From positions 62,001-126,000 of the forward strand of contig NZ_FQVO01000001.1 in NCBI RefSeq assembly GCF_900129385.1: 64,000 bases of DNA, given 5' to 3'. The notes under the pieces were generated by a model. It saw only the letters and a program-made list of their open reading frames with translations, made no database searches and was not told the DNA's origin. Shown piece after piece: positions 26,434 through 35,339 of the stretch. Each line of letters begins with the position of its first letter. Position 1 is the stretch's first letter. The stretch is from Chryseobacterium takakiae (lineage in GTDB: Bacteria; Bacteroidota; Bacteroidia; Flavobacteriales; Weeksellaceae). Position numbers and translations under genes: made by a program.

Positions 26434-29277
26434 TTATTTACTATTTAAATCAACCGAATTTAATCGAAGCGAATTTAAAATAACAGAAAGTGAGCTTATA
26501 CTCATTGCCGCCGCTGCAATCATTGGTGATAATAATATCCCAAAAAACGGATACAATAATCCTGCCGCAACCGGAACTCCCAAAACATTATAGATAAAGG
26601 CAAAAAACAGGTTTTCTTTGATGTTTTTCAGAAGTTTTTCGCTTAGAATTCTTGATTTTGCGACACCAGAGATATCCCCTTTCAATAAGGTGATTTCGGC
26701 GCTCTCCATAGCAATGTCGGTTCCTGTTCCCATTGCAATACCAACATTGGCCTGAGCGAGGGCAGGGGAGTCGTTAATCCCATCACCGGTCATGGCCACG
26801 ATTTTCCCCTGTTGCTGGAGTCTTTTTACTTCGCTCAGCTTATCTTCAGGATGGCAGTTGGCTTTGAAATGTTTAATTCCGAGTTCGTCAGCAACAGCTT
26901 TTGCAGTGTTTTCGTTATCTCCGGTCAGCATCATTACCTCAATACCTTCGTTTACCAGTTGCTGAATCGCATTTTTAGCATTTTCTTTTATTTTATCGGT
27001 AAAACTGATGAATCCTAATACCTTTTCATTTTCTGCTACATAAGAAATGGTATGTGCTTTCGATTGTACTTCGGCTGCTTTTTGTTTCAAATTTTCAGGA
27101 ATCGAAATATGATATTCGGTAAGTAAATTCTCGTTTCCTACATAAACTGTCTTTCCGTCAATTATTCCTTTTACTCCTTTACCAGAGATATTTTCAAAGT
27201 TTTCAACTTTTTCAGGGGTAATGTTTTCTTCTCTTGCTTTTGTTATAACGGCATTGGACAAAGGATGTTCCGAATTTTGATTTAAAGAATACGCTAATTT
27301 CAGGATTGAATTTTTATCGCCGTCAATAGCTTCAATATGCTCAGCAGATGGTTTTCCTTCGGTTAAAGTTCCTGTTTTGTCGGTAATTAGAACATTTACC
27401 TTGTTCATCTGTTCAAGCGCTTCGGCGTTTTTTATTAAAACTCCGTTTCGGGCACCTTTCCCGATTCCCACCATAAGAGACATTGGTGTAGCAAGGCCTA
27501 AAGCACACGGACAGGCAACAATTAAAACAGCAACGGCATTTACAAAAGCGAAAAGACTTCTCTTTCCTTCGGGTCCGAAAAGCTGCCACAGAATAAATGT
27601 GATAACAGCAGCCAGGATAACCGCCGGTACAAATATTTTTGAAACCCGATCAGTAAGCTTCTGGATAGGGGCTTTGCTTCTGCTGGCTTCATTAACCATC
27701 CTTATAATGTGTGAAAGCAACGTATCTTCGCCTACTTTTTCAGCTTTCATTATAAAAACCTTATTTCCGTTGATGGTCCCTGATGAAACTTTATCATTAA
27801 CATTTTTTTCTACAGGAACCGACTCTCCGGTGATCATACTTTCATCAACACTGGAACTTCCTTCCGTAATTTTTCCGTCAACGGGTATTTTTTCGCCCGG
27901 CTTTACTTTTAAAAGGTCACCGATTTTAACCTGTGATAGCAATATTCTTTTTTCCTCTCCATTAATGATAATATTGGCTTCGTCGGGAGAAAGGTTCATC
28001 AATTCCCGGATGGCATTTCCGGTTTTCCTGTGCGCTGCCGCTTCCATTAACTGTCCTAAAATAACCAGTGTTAAAATTACACACACTGCTTCAAAATAAA
28101 GAGGTGTTTCATGATGTTCTCCGCGGATTTCGTGAGGGATGATCTGAGGGAAAATCAGTGCTGTTACACTAAAAATAAAAGCCGCCGCAACACCGAGTGC
28201 AATCAGGCTGAACATATTCAGGTTCCATGTTTTGAATGAAACCCAGCCTCTTTTCATCAGGAACCATCCGGAGTAAAAGATCACAGGAAGTGTTAAAATC
28301 AATTCAATAATTCCCTGTAACTGGTGAGAAAACGGAAAGTCAATCAGCATTCCTCCCATCGATAAAATAAAAACCGGGACTGTAAATGCTAAAGAAATAA
28401 TAAATTTTTTCTTTAAAATTTTGTAGGTTTCATCTTCGCTGTCATCTTCCTTTTCGGGAATTTTTACCAGATCCATTCCGCAGATCGGGCAGTCTCCCGG
28501 CTCATCCCGAATGATTTCCGGATGCATGGGACAGGTGTATTTTAAGGTCTTTTTTTCGGGGTATTTCACCAAATCCATTCCGCAAACAGGGCAGCCTACA
28601 TTAGAATCGTAGACTTTGTCACCTTCACAAAACATCGGACAGTAATACTTTCCGGCCATGGCATCGGTTATTTTTGGCGGCTCATGATGATGATCATGCA
28701 GGTGTGAATGATGATGATTTTGTATTCCTGAATTTTGAACCAGCTCTTCAGTAATTTCTTCCAGATGCATATTGCAGACAGGGCAGTCTCCTTGTTCAGG
28801 ATAAATTTTATTGCCTTCGCAAAACATGGGACAGTAATATTCACCAATATGATCTTTAAAATTATCAGGAAGATTTGAAGAAGAATAAGCAGGCTTATAA
28901 TTAGGATCTTTGGCTAATTTCTCTTCAACAGGAACAAGGTACATATTGCATACCGGGCATCTTTTTCCCTGTTGGAAATACACTTTTTCACCTTCACATT
29001 CCATTGGGCAATAATATACCGATGATGGAGAAACTCGATCCTGAGGTTTTACAAAAGTCTTGTCAGGTTCGCCTGGGTGTTCAAGCCTGTAATTTCCGGC
29101 TTCTTTAAGGGCCTCATTTAAAGTATTTAAATCAACTTGCTTATCGGAAAAAATGGTTGCGGTATTATTTTCAAGATTGACATCTGCTTTGATCCCTTCG
29201 AGGCTATTGAGCTTTTCAGAAATTTTTTTCTGACAGCCGGAGCAGGTCATTCCTAAAATTGTATATTGATATTGCAT
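26434..29277 (-). CDS. copA: copper-translocating P-type ATPase with four extra metal-binding modules
   Basis: A 947-residue P1B-type ATPase that exports copper. Residues 1-70 are an HMA domain with the MTCSGC site. Four cysteine modules of the CPM...CP(V/I)C(N/G)M type follow (Cys90, Cys149, Cys213 and Cys249 begin each), with a histidine-rich linker at residues 188-198. The membrane metal site CPC is at residues 589-591, the phosphorylated Asp at 633 in DKTGT, and the hinge [11 protein letters not shown] near the C-terminus. Typical CopA proteins are 740-830 residues, so the N-terminal sensor region is enlarged. An AraC-type regulator lies just upstream. Confidence 0.95.
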   Translation of the reverse strand: MQYQYTILGMTCSGCQKKISEKLNSLEGIKADVNLENNTATIFSDKQVDLNTLNEALKEAGNYRLEHPGEPDKTFVKPQDRVSPSSVYYCPMECEGEKVYFQQGKRCPVCNMYLVPVEEKLAKDPNYKPAYSSSNLPDNFKDHIGEYYCPMFCEGNKIYPEQGDCPVCNMHLEEITEELVQNSGIQNHHHSHLHDHHHEPPKITDAMAGKYYCPMFCEGDKVYDSNVGCPVCGMDLVKYPEKKTLKYTCPMHPEIIRDEPGDCPICGMDLVKIPEKEDDSEDETYKILKKKFIISLAFTVPVFILSMGGMLIDFPFSHQLQGIIELILTLPVIFYSGWFLMKRGWVSFKTWNLNMFSLIALGVAAAFIFSVTALIFPQIIPHEIRGEHHETPLYFEAVCVILTLVILGQLMEAAAHRKTGNAIRELMNLSPDEANIIINGEEKRILLSQVKIGDLLKVKPGEKIPVDGKITEGSSSVDESMITGESVPVEKNVNDKVSSGTINGNKVFIMKAEKVGEDTLLSHIIRMVNEASRSKAPIQKLTDRVSKIFVPAVILAAVITFILWQLFGPEGKRSLFAFVNAVAVLIVACPCALGLATPMSLMVGIGKGARNGVLIKNAEALEQMNKVNVLITDKTGTLTEGKPSAEHIEAIDGDKNSILKLAYSLNQNSEHPLSNAVITKAREENITPEKVENFENISGKGVKGIIDGKTVYVGNENLLTEYHISIPENLKQKAAEVQSKAHTISYVAENEKVLGFISFTDKIKENAKNAIQQLVNEGIEVMMLTGDNENTAKAVADELGIKHFKANCHPEDKLSEVKRLQQQGKIVAMTGDGINDSPALAQANVGIAMGTGTDIAMESAEITLLKGDISGVAKSRILSEKLLKNIKENLFFAFIYNVLGVPVAAGLLYPFFGILLSPMIAAAAMSISSLSVILNSLRLNSVDLNSK

Positions 29278-29447
29278 GATTCTTTATTTTATCATACAAA
29301 TTTCCAAAATTGTACCGGAAGACTGTTATAGATTTAAGGATAATGTTTACAGAATTTTGTTTATGTTGGAGAGTTATAGAGTTGTAATATTGTAATTGTT
29401 ATACAAGTTTTGAGTAAATATGTCAATGTTGCCATTAAGTAGATATG

Positions 29448-29494
29448 CTCAAACACCCAGACTCTCAAACCCTCAAACCCTCAAACTCTCAGAC
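29448..29494. repeat. CTCAAAC-type simple repeat
   Basis: Six imperfect copies of a CTCAAAC/CTCAGAC word in a row between the AraC and copA genes. The repetition is direct observation. It is not a CRISPR array: units are 7-9 bp without unique spacers. It lies in the 220-bp leader region of copA. Confidence 0.6.
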
Positions 29495-29497
29495 TTT

Positions 29498-30058
29498 TTA
29501 AACCTGATCCAGCGGTTTTCGGTTGTGGACTTTCAGTTTTTTAAATTCTGTAGGGCTAAAACCGGTGCTGTTCCGGAATTGGGAAGATAAGTGCTGAACG
29601 CTCTTATAGCCAAGTTTTCCTGCAATTTCCGTTAAGGTAAATTCATTGTAAAGAAGAAGCTCCTTTACTTTTTCAATTTTTTGAAGGATAAAAAACTGTT
29701 CCAGGGTAATATTTTCGTTTTGGGAAAACGTTTTGGAGAGCGTGCTGTAATCTTTATGAATTGTATTGCTCAGAAACTCAGAAAGAAGAAAATCCTCATC
29801 AATATCCAGTTGGCTGATTTTTGTAATGATGAGGTTTTTGATTTTTTCGATGAGCTGGCGGGAAGAATTCTTTATTCTTTCAAAACCTGTTTCTTCAAGA
29901 AGTTTTTCCAGCTGCAAAAGTTTTTTTTCCGAAATTTCGGATGTTGTTTCTGCTTCGCCAAGGCTGATGTTTTTGACATTAATATTCATATCATTAAAAA
30001 TATTGGAAACCGCAGTAATGCATCTTTCGCACACCATATTTTTTATGTAGATTTTCAT
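29498..30058 (-). CDS. AraC-type regulator with an N-terminal metal-binding-like CxxC motif
   Basis: A 186-residue protein. The C-terminal 90 residues form an AraC HTH pair (FTLTEIAGKLGYKSVQHLSSQF, then FSPTEFKKL). The N-terminus MKIYIKNMVCERC looks like the first strand and loop of an HMA copper domain, with Cys10 and Cys13, and residues 20-60 can continue that fold. With copA as the next gene, a copper-responsive activator is the simplest reading. The start overlaps the stop of the thioesterase gene by four bases (ATGA), so the two are coupled. Confidence 0.8.
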   Translation of the reverse strand: MKIYIKNMVCERCITAVSNIFNDMNINVKNISLGEAETTSEISEKKLLQLEKLLEETGFERIKNSSRQLIEKIKNLIITKISQLDIDEDFLLSEFLSNTIHKDYSTLSKTFSQNENITLEQFFILQKIEKVKELLLYNEFTLTEIAGKLGYKSVQHLSSQFRNSTGFSPTEFKKLKVHNRKPLDQV

Positions 30059-30456
30059 GTCGGGTTTTGCTTGTTCAGCCTGTCTTTTACAAACTCTACT
30101 TTAGTTTTACCGTGTGGTGCAGGATTTCCATTTTCATCAAGATTTACCATGACAATTTTATCCACAGTAATGATGGTCTGATGGGTCATTTTATTTCTTA
30201 CGTCGCATCTTAATGTAAGTGAAGTAGAGCCGAAAGCCGAAACTTCAATTCCGATTTCAATAATGTCTCCCTGTTTCGCAGAACTTACAAAATTAATTTC
30301 TGAGATAAATTTGGTAACTACTTTTTTATTTTCAAGCTGAATTACTGCATACAATGCAGCCTCCTCATCAATCCACTGCAATAATCTCCCACCGAATAAA
30401 GACTGATTAGGGTTAAGGTCTTCGGGTTTTACCCATTTTCTGGTATGATAATTCAT
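30055..30456 (-). CDS. acyl-CoA thioesterase, hotdog fold
   Basis: A 133-residue single-hotdog thioesterase of the YciA/ACOT type. Marks are LNPNQSLFGGRLLQWIDEEAA (family: N-x-x-G-x-x-FGG-x-L-x-x-x-D), FVSSAKQGD and IEIGIEVSAFGSTS. It hydrolyses acyl-CoA to free acid and CoA. It is the first gene of a minus-strand run leading into the AraC regulator, with a 4-base overlap. Confidence 0.9.
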   Translation of the reverse strand: MNYHTRKWVKPEDLNPNQSLFGGRLLQWIDEEAALYAVIQLENKKVVTKFISEINFVSSAKQGDIIEIGIEVSAFGSTSLTLRCDVRNKMTHQTIITVDKIVMVNLDENGNPAPHGKTKVEFVKDRLNKQNPT

Positions 30457-30715
30457 AATTTTCAGTATTTCCTATGCAAATTTAGTGTTTAAAATAGGCA
30501 TTGTCCAACAGATTTGTATTGAATGCCTGAAAGAAAATGATTTATGTTACCAATAATCGTGGAAATACGAAGGAATTTAATTTAAATTATTGATTGGAGC
30601 TTTGTTAATAATTACTATTTTAATAAATATTCATAAATATTTGACGATAAATTAATACTTTTTAAGAAAGGTTTATTTTGATTGAAAATTTTAATAATAT
30701 TTTTTCAAAAAAGCT

Positions 30716-30745
30716 TTTGATATGAAATTATAAGTTGTATATTGC
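30716..30745 (+). promoter_or_regulatory. promoter of the RNA-binding protein gene
   Basis: TTTG at 30716-30719, 18-bp spacer, TATATTGC at 30738-30745 (one T short of consensus). The start codon lies about 97 bp downstream, leaving a long AT-rich leader, as is common for cold-responsive RNA-binding proteins. Confidence 0.5.
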
Positions 30746-30842
30746 ACCTGTCTTATATCTGGAATCAATATTTGTTCATTCTTTATGTTGTTTTTCTTTT
30801 ATAAACCAAATCATTTTTAACATTTTTAATTTTTTAACTCAG

Positions 30843-31247
30843 ATGAACATTTTTGTTTCAAACATCAACTACGCAACGAAAGACTACGAGTTGCAAGATT
30901 TATTCTCAGAATTTGGAGAAGTTTCTTCAGTAAAAATCATTACAGACAAAGAAACTGGCCGTTCAAGAGGTTTCGGTTTCATCGAAATGGAAGACGCTGA
31001 AGGTCAGCAGGCTGTTGAGGCTCTTAATCAGAAAGAATTCAACGGAAAAACACTTAATGTTTCAGAGGCTAAACCAAGAGAGGAAAAGCCAAGAAGAACT
31101 TTCAGTAACAACGCAGGCGGAGGTAACAGAGGCGGCGGAAGTTACGGAGGTGGTAACAGAAGTGGAGGTTACGGAGGTAACAACAGAAGCGGTGGCGGTT
31201 ACGGCGGTGGAGACCGTGGCGGTAACGGCGGTGGAAAACGTTGGTAA
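30843..31247 (+). CDS. glycine-rich RRM RNA-binding protein
   Basis: A 134-residue protein from the chosen start. Residues 1-75 form one RNA recognition motif with RNP2 (IFVSNI) and RNP1 (RSRGFGFIEM). Residues 90-134 are a disordered Gly-Arg-Asn-Ser tail of GGG-N-R repeats. An upstream in-frame ATG at 30735 would add 36 hydrophobic residues inside the leader and is rejected. Likely an RNA chaperone; plant and cyanobacterial cold-induced GRPs have the same layout. Confidence 0.93.
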   Translation: MNIFVSNINYATKDYELQDLFSEFGEVSSVKIITDKETGRSRGFGFIEMEDAEGQQAVEALNQKEFNGKTLNVSEAKPREEKPRRTFSNNAGGGNRGGGSYGGGNRSGGYGGNNRSGGGYGGGDRGGNGGGKRW

Positions 31248-31254
31248 ATAATAT

Positions 31255-31284
31255 AAGCGGCTCTGAAAAGAGCCGCTTTTTTTA
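31255..31284 (+). terminator. terminator of the RRM gene
   Basis: Perfect 10-bp stem AAGCGGCTCT / AGAGCCGCTT with a GAAA loop and a T run. Confidence 0.92.
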
Positions 31285-31414
31285 TGCAATTATTGTACTA
31301 TAATTATAGTATCAATCATGTAACGATATTAAGTTTTTTCTCAATTTTTATGATTTTATTTGGTTAAATAGTAGATTATTTGTAAGTTAACATAATAAAA
31401 TTAAATTAATAATT

Positions 31415-32968
31415 ATGAGAAGAAAATTACTCTTGGCATTGTTCGCAATGCCTTTCATTGCCAATGCGCAATTCACCCAGAATTTTGATGCTGGAACAAC
31501 AATTCCGGCGGGTTGGACGGTTTTAAACGGCGGAGATACCAATACCTGGTCTATTGTAGATTATACTGGAGGAAATATCACTGCCTACAGCGGTGCCAAT
31601 ACTGTTTCTATCGGCTATAGTTCCACAGCTCACGATGATTATCTGGTAACCCCTGCCATTACAGTAACTGCCGGCGTGAGCGACTTCCTTTCATTTTATG
31701 CCAGAAGCCGTGATCCTCTTTATCCGGAAACCATCAGCGTAAGAATTTCAAACACTACACCTACTGCAGGTGCTTTTACTACTACATTGGCTGCTTCGGT
31801 AGCTCCGGCAAGCGGACCCAACTTTTACAGATATACCTATAATCTTACTTCATATGTAGGACAGACTATTTACATAGGTTTTCACTCTGCTACTACCGAT
31901 AAGTTTTATTTTGATTTGGATGATATCTCAGTGGGAGCCATTCCGGCATGTGATGCTCCTTCAGGAGTTACGGTAAATTCAGTATTGTCAAATTCTGCAA
32001 ATGTAAGCTGGACTGCTTCTCCTACTGCAGGAGCAACTTATCAGATCGAGTATGGTCCTACAGGATTTACTCAGGGAACCGGTACTGTTATTACTTCATC
32101 AGCTACGTCTGCTACCATTCCTAATCTTACAGCTGCTACCGGATATCAGTTTTATGTGCGATCCAATTGCGGCACCAATGGTTTCAGTTCGTGGACTGCT
32201 GTAAAATCTTTTACAACAACCTGTACTCCGGTTTCATCATTCCCTTATACACAAAATTTTGATACGGCAACCATTCCTTCATGCTGGTCCAATGAAGCTG
32301 TTACGGGAGGCGGTACTTCCACCTGGGCCTATGTTACCGCAAATGGAAACAGTTCAATAACGCCTAAATCCGCTCCGAGAATGGCAGAATTCAGAACCAC
32401 AACAGCAGGAAATAAAGCTAAATTATTATTACCTCCTTTAAATATTTCCGCACTTACCACGCCTCAGCTTAGATTCAGTCTTGCCAATGTAAACTGGTTT
32501 GGTGATGTAGATGAACTGAGAATTTACTACAAAGCAAATCCTTCCGATGCCTGGACGCAGATAGGAAGCTCATATACAACTGAAAATGCAGCGTGGCTTG
32601 ATGTAAGTATACCGCTTCCGAACAAGTCTGCAAATTATACCATTGCTTTTGAGGGAACTTCAAACTGGGCAAGAGGTATTGATGTAGATAATGTTTCTGT
32701 TGTAGATGCATCTTCTCTGGCTGTAAATGATGTAACCAGAAATAATGCAGATGTAAGAGTATATCCAAATCCTGTAAAAGATGTTCTGAACATCAATTCT
32801 GAGAAGAAACTCAACAGCATTGAAATTTTCTCACTGACAGGACAACTTATCAAAACAATTGACAAAGATGCCAGACAGGTCAATGTATCTGATCTTAGCA
32901 AAGGAGTGTATCTGTTGAGAGTAAAATCTGAAGGTAAAGATCAGTCATTTAAAATCGTTAAAGACTAA
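31415..32968 (+). CDS. T9SS-secreted protein with two choice-of-anchor J domains
   Basis: A 517-residue exported protein. A signal peptide (residues 1-19, ending ANAQ) is followed by a cleaved-adhesin/choice-of-anchor-J-like beta-sandwich (residues 20-185, starting FTQNFDAG), a fibronectin III domain (about 190-275), a second J-like domain (starting FPYTQNFDTA near residue 286) and a type IX sorting tail of about 75 residues (VYPNPVKDVLNI to VKD). It is probably transported by the gliding-motility secretion system and attached to or released from the cell surface. Ligand is unknown. Confidence 0.92.
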   Translation: MRRKLLLALFAMPFIANAQFTQNFDAGTTIPAGWTVLNGGDTNTWSIVDYTGGNITAYSGANTVSIGYSSTAHDDYLVTPAITVTAGVSDFLSFYARSRDPLYPETISVRISNTTPTAGAFTTTLAASVAPASGPNFYRYTYNLTSYVGQTIYIGFHSATTDKFYFDLDDISVGAIPACDAPSGVTVNSVLSNSANVSWTASPTAGATYQIEYGPTGFTQGTGTVITSSATSATIPNLTAATGYQFYVRSNCGTNGFSSWTAVKSFTTTCTPVSSFPYTQNFDTATIPSCWSNEAVTGGGTSTWAYVTANGNSSITPKSAPRMAEFRTTTAGNKAKLLLPPLNISALTTPQLRFSLANVNWFGDVDELRIYYKANPSDAWTQIGSSYTTENAAWLDVSIPLPNKSANYTIAFEGTSNWARGIDVDNVSVVDASSLAVNDVTRNNADVRVYPNPVKDVLNINSEKKLNSIEIFSLTGQLIKTIDKDARQVNVSDLSKGVYLLRVKSEGKDQSFKIVKD

Positions 32969-32991
32969 TCATCAAATCAGATCAAATTAAT

Positions 32992-33020
32992 AAGGCTGCT
33001 TCATTTTGAGGCAGCCTTTA
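32992..33020 (+). terminator. terminator of the T9SS-protein gene
   Basis: Stem AAGGCTGC / GCAGCCTT (32992-32999, 33011-33018) followed by a short T-rich tract. Confidence 0.6.
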
Positions 33021-33035
33021 TTATGTTGAAAGTTA

Positions 33036-33503
33036 TTATTCCTTTTCTTTCTTTTTCTTCTTTTTTTTGTCCTTGTTTTTCTTTTTATCTTTTTTAGGAT
33101 TAAGAATTTCGTTGGCATATTGAAACTCAGGCTCTTTTTTCAATACGGGGTCGATATCAATATTGAAATCTCTAAGATCATCTGCTGAAATCAATTGCTC
33201 ATGAATCATAAAACTTATTATTTCTTTTCCGGAACTGCTGAAAAAATGATCGGAAAGCTGGATAAGTAAAAACTTTCTGTATTCTTCAACCGGTACTATT
33301 GTCTGATACCTGAATATTCTTCCTTCTTTTACTGTTGAAAGATATCCTTTTTCCGTTAGTATTTTTAAATAAGTAGAAACTGTATTCTGATGTGGTTTCG
33401 GTTCCGGATGCTGTTCCATAATGTCTTTCAGATAAAAAGATCCGAGCTTCCACAACAGTCTCATTAAGTTTTCCTCAGCAGATGTAAGATGATTTATTTT
33501 CAT
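33036..33503 (-). CDS. BlaI/MecI-family regulator with a lysine-rich tail
   Basis: A 155-residue winged-helix repressor. The HTH region is LTSAEENLMRLLWKLG, then NTVSTYLKILTEKGYL, then GRIFRYQ, the pattern of BlaI, MecI and CopY. The last 20 residues are almost all Lys, Asp and Glu (KKDKKKNKDKKK and on), a tail not part of the family core. No BlaR1-type peptidase partner is next to it. The gene follows a PAP2 gene after 9 bp on the minus strand, so the two are probably co-transcribed. Confidence 0.87.
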   Translation of the reverse strand: MKINHLTSAEENLMRLLWKLGSFYLKDIMEQHPEPKPHQNTVSTYLKILTEKGYLSTVKEGRIFRYQTIVPVEEYRKFLLIQLSDHFFSSSGKEIISFMIHEQLISADDLRDFNIDIDPVLKKEPEFQYANEILNPKKDKKKNKDKKKKKKKEKE

Positions 33504-33512
33504 ATGAAATTC

Positions 33513-34115
33513 TTAATGTTGAAACTGAATGTTGCAATAAAGATAAATAAAAGATACCACAATAGCAATTCCGGCGCCCATGAATACTTCACGCGGTGTA
33601 TGCCTTTTCAGAATAACCCGTGTAACACCTACCAATGCTGCTATACCCAACCAGATCAGTCCGGCACCTGTATCAATGGCAAAAAATAATGCTGCAACAA
33701 ATACGTTGAAAGCAGTGTGCATGGAACTTTTAATATAATAATTACTGATCTGCATGGCAAAAAGAAGAATCAGGATAAAGAGCATGACAAAATCAATATA
33801 GCCTTTTTTGAAATAATTAAAAGCAAGGTAAGAGATCACGCAGGCTGCGATGAAAAAATACAAGCTTTTACGCTGATTGCGGTTGGAAACATCCATATTG
33901 GTATACCTTCCGGTTTTCACATTCCAAACCAGCCAGATAATTACAGGGAGGATAACCATTAATACAATCGGAAGAAAATATAAAAGGGAGTTTTTTAAAG
34001 CATAATTTTTAATACTCATGTAAATGAAAAAAATGATCAAAGAAACCAGAGGATTAAAAAAATCGGATATAATTCTTGAGATTTTATGAATAAATGAAGG
34101 GTGTTTTTCTTCCAT
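33513..34115 (-). CDS. PAP2-superfamily membrane phosphatase
   Basis: A 200-residue protein with five or six membrane helices. Late motifs SSMHTAFNVF and TRVILKRHTPREVFMG match motifs 2 and 3 (SGH and SRxxxxxHxxxD) of the PAP2 family, although Ser-Met-His replaces Ser-Gly-His and Glu replaces the final Asp. Motif 1 is weak. Members remove phosphate from lipids such as undecaprenyl diphosphate or phosphatidate. It shares a transcript with the BlaI-like regulator. Confidence 0.75.
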   Translation of the reverse strand: MEEKHPSFIHKISRIISDFFNPLVSLIIFFIYMSIKNYALKNSLLYFLPIVLMVILPVIIWLVWNVKTGRYTNMDVSNRNQRKSLYFFIAACVISYLAFNYFKKGYIDFVMLFILILLFAMQISNYYIKSSMHTAFNVFVAALFFAIDTGAGLIWLGIAALVGVTRVILKRHTPREVFMGAGIAIVVSFIYLYCNIQFQH

Positions 34116-34196
34116 AATTAAGTTTGACTATGTAAATATAATATTATAACCAAAAAAACAATGGGCAGGTATACAATAAAAACAAAGTTTTTTTTA

Positions 34197-34204
34197 TAAT
34201 TTTG
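34197..34204 (+). promoter_or_regulatory. -7 element of pdhA
   Basis: TAATTTTG, exact TAnnTTTG, 38 bp before the ATG at 34243. Confidence 0.45.
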
Positions 34205-34242
34205 CTCAACTATTTCATAATAAATAAGCAAGAGCTCAACAC

Positions 34243-35244
34243 ATGAAAGAATTTTCTAAAGAGGTATACCTGAAGTGGTATGAAGATATGACAATGTGGA
34301 GAAGGTTTGAAGACAAATGCCGTTCTCTTTATCTAAAGCAAAAAATCAGAGGTTTTTTACATTTGTATAACGGTCAGGAGGCTATTCCTGCTGGATTTAC
34401 CCATGCAATGGATTTAACCAAAGACAGTATGATCACTGCTTACAGATGCCACATCCATCCGATGGCGATGGGAGTAGATCCTAAAAGAATTATGGCCGAA
34501 CTTTGTGGTAAAGCTACAGGTACGTCAGGAGGTATGGGTGGATCTATGCACATCTTCAGCAAAGAACACAGGTTCTACGGAGGACACGGTATCGTAGGAG
34601 GCCAGATTCCTTTAGGTGCCGGAATCGCTTTTGCAGATCAGTATTTTGACAGAAAAGCAGTGAATATCTGCTTCTTCGGAGATGGAGCGGCAAGACAGGG
34701 TTCATTACATGAAACGTTTAACATGGCCATGAACTGGAAACTTCCGGTAGTTTTTGTGGTGGAAAACAACCAATACGCAATGGGAACTTCCGTGAAAAGA
34801 ACTGCCAACCACGAAGATATCTATAAATTAGGTTTAGGATACGAAATGCCTTGTCTTGCAGTAGATGCAATGGATCCTGAAAAAGTAGCTGAAGCTGCCT
34901 ACGAAGCCATCGAGAGAGCAAGGAGAGGAGACGGACCTACTTTCATTGAAGCAAGAACATACCGTTTCAGAGGACACTCTATGTCTGATGCAGAACCGTA
35001 CAGATCTAAAGAAGAAGTTGCGATCCACAAAAATGATGATCCTATTGAACTGATCAAACAAAGAATCCTGGCAAACAACTGGGCTACCGAAGAAGAATTG
35101 GAGGCAATGGATAATAAATCAAGAGATTTTGTGGAAGAGTGTATAGAATTCATGGAAAACTCACCCTATCCGGATGCAGAAAAAATCTACGAGTATGTAT
35201 ACGCTCAGCAAGATTACCCGTTCTTAGACAAATTAGAAAACTAA
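34243..35244 (+). CDS. pdhA: pyruvate dehydrogenase E1 component alpha subunit
   Basis: A 333-residue thiamine-diphosphate-binding subunit. The TPP motif starts at GDGAARQGS and runs through the VVENNQYAM segment (GDG-x~28-NN). Phosphorylation-loop-like residues appear at RFRGHSMSD. With E1 beta (not in the window) it decarboxylates pyruvate and passes the acetyl group to E2, encoded next. Start is set by the conserved MKEFSKEVYLKWYEDM opening. Confidence 0.96.
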   Translation: MKEFSKEVYLKWYEDMTMWRRFEDKCRSLYLKQKIRGFLHLYNGQEAIPAGFTHAMDLTKDSMITAYRCHIHPMAMGVDPKRIMAELCGKATGTSGGMGGSMHIFSKEHRFYGGHGIVGGQIPLGAGIAFADQYFDRKAVNICFFGDGAARQGSLHETFNMAMNWKLPVVFVVENNQYAMGTSVKRTANHEDIYKLGLGYEMPCLAVDAMDPEKVAEAAYEAIERARRGDGPTFIEARTYRFRGHSMSDAEPYRSKEEVAIHKNDDPIELIKQRILANNWATEEELEAMDNKSRDFVEECIEFMENSPYPDAEKIYEYVYAQQDYPFLDKLEN

Positions 35245-35255
35245 AAAATATTATT

Positions 35256-35335
35256 ATTTGTAATTTGAAATTTGAAGTTTGAAATTCAGTGAATCTCAAA
35301 TTTCGAATCTCAAATCTCAAATCTCAAATCAATAA
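35256..35335. repeat. AATTTGAA / CTCAAAT low-complexity repeat before pdhC
   Basis: Copies of TTTGAA words in the first half and CTCAAAT words in the second half of the pdhA-pdhC gap form an imperfect inverted repeat centred near 35288. The sequence opens an artificial ORF start (35289) which is rejected. Confidence 0.55.
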
Positions 35336-35339
35336 AATT

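Noticed and set aside
27377..28099. 240-codon plus-strand ORF inside copA
   Set aside because: Antisense shadow of the conserved ATPase core; no recognisable motif.
29448..29494. CRISPR array
   Set aside because: Units are 7-9 bp, contiguous and imperfect, with no unique spacers and no cas genes.
31062..31289. Minus-strand Thr/Val-rich ORF over the RRM protein tail
   Set aside because: Produced by the glycine-codon repeats of the plus-strand gene; it also runs through the terminator.
35289..35339. 17-residue N-terminal extension of PdhC
   Set aside because: It is encoded by a low-complexity repeat with a GTG start; the lipoyl domain begins at 35340.
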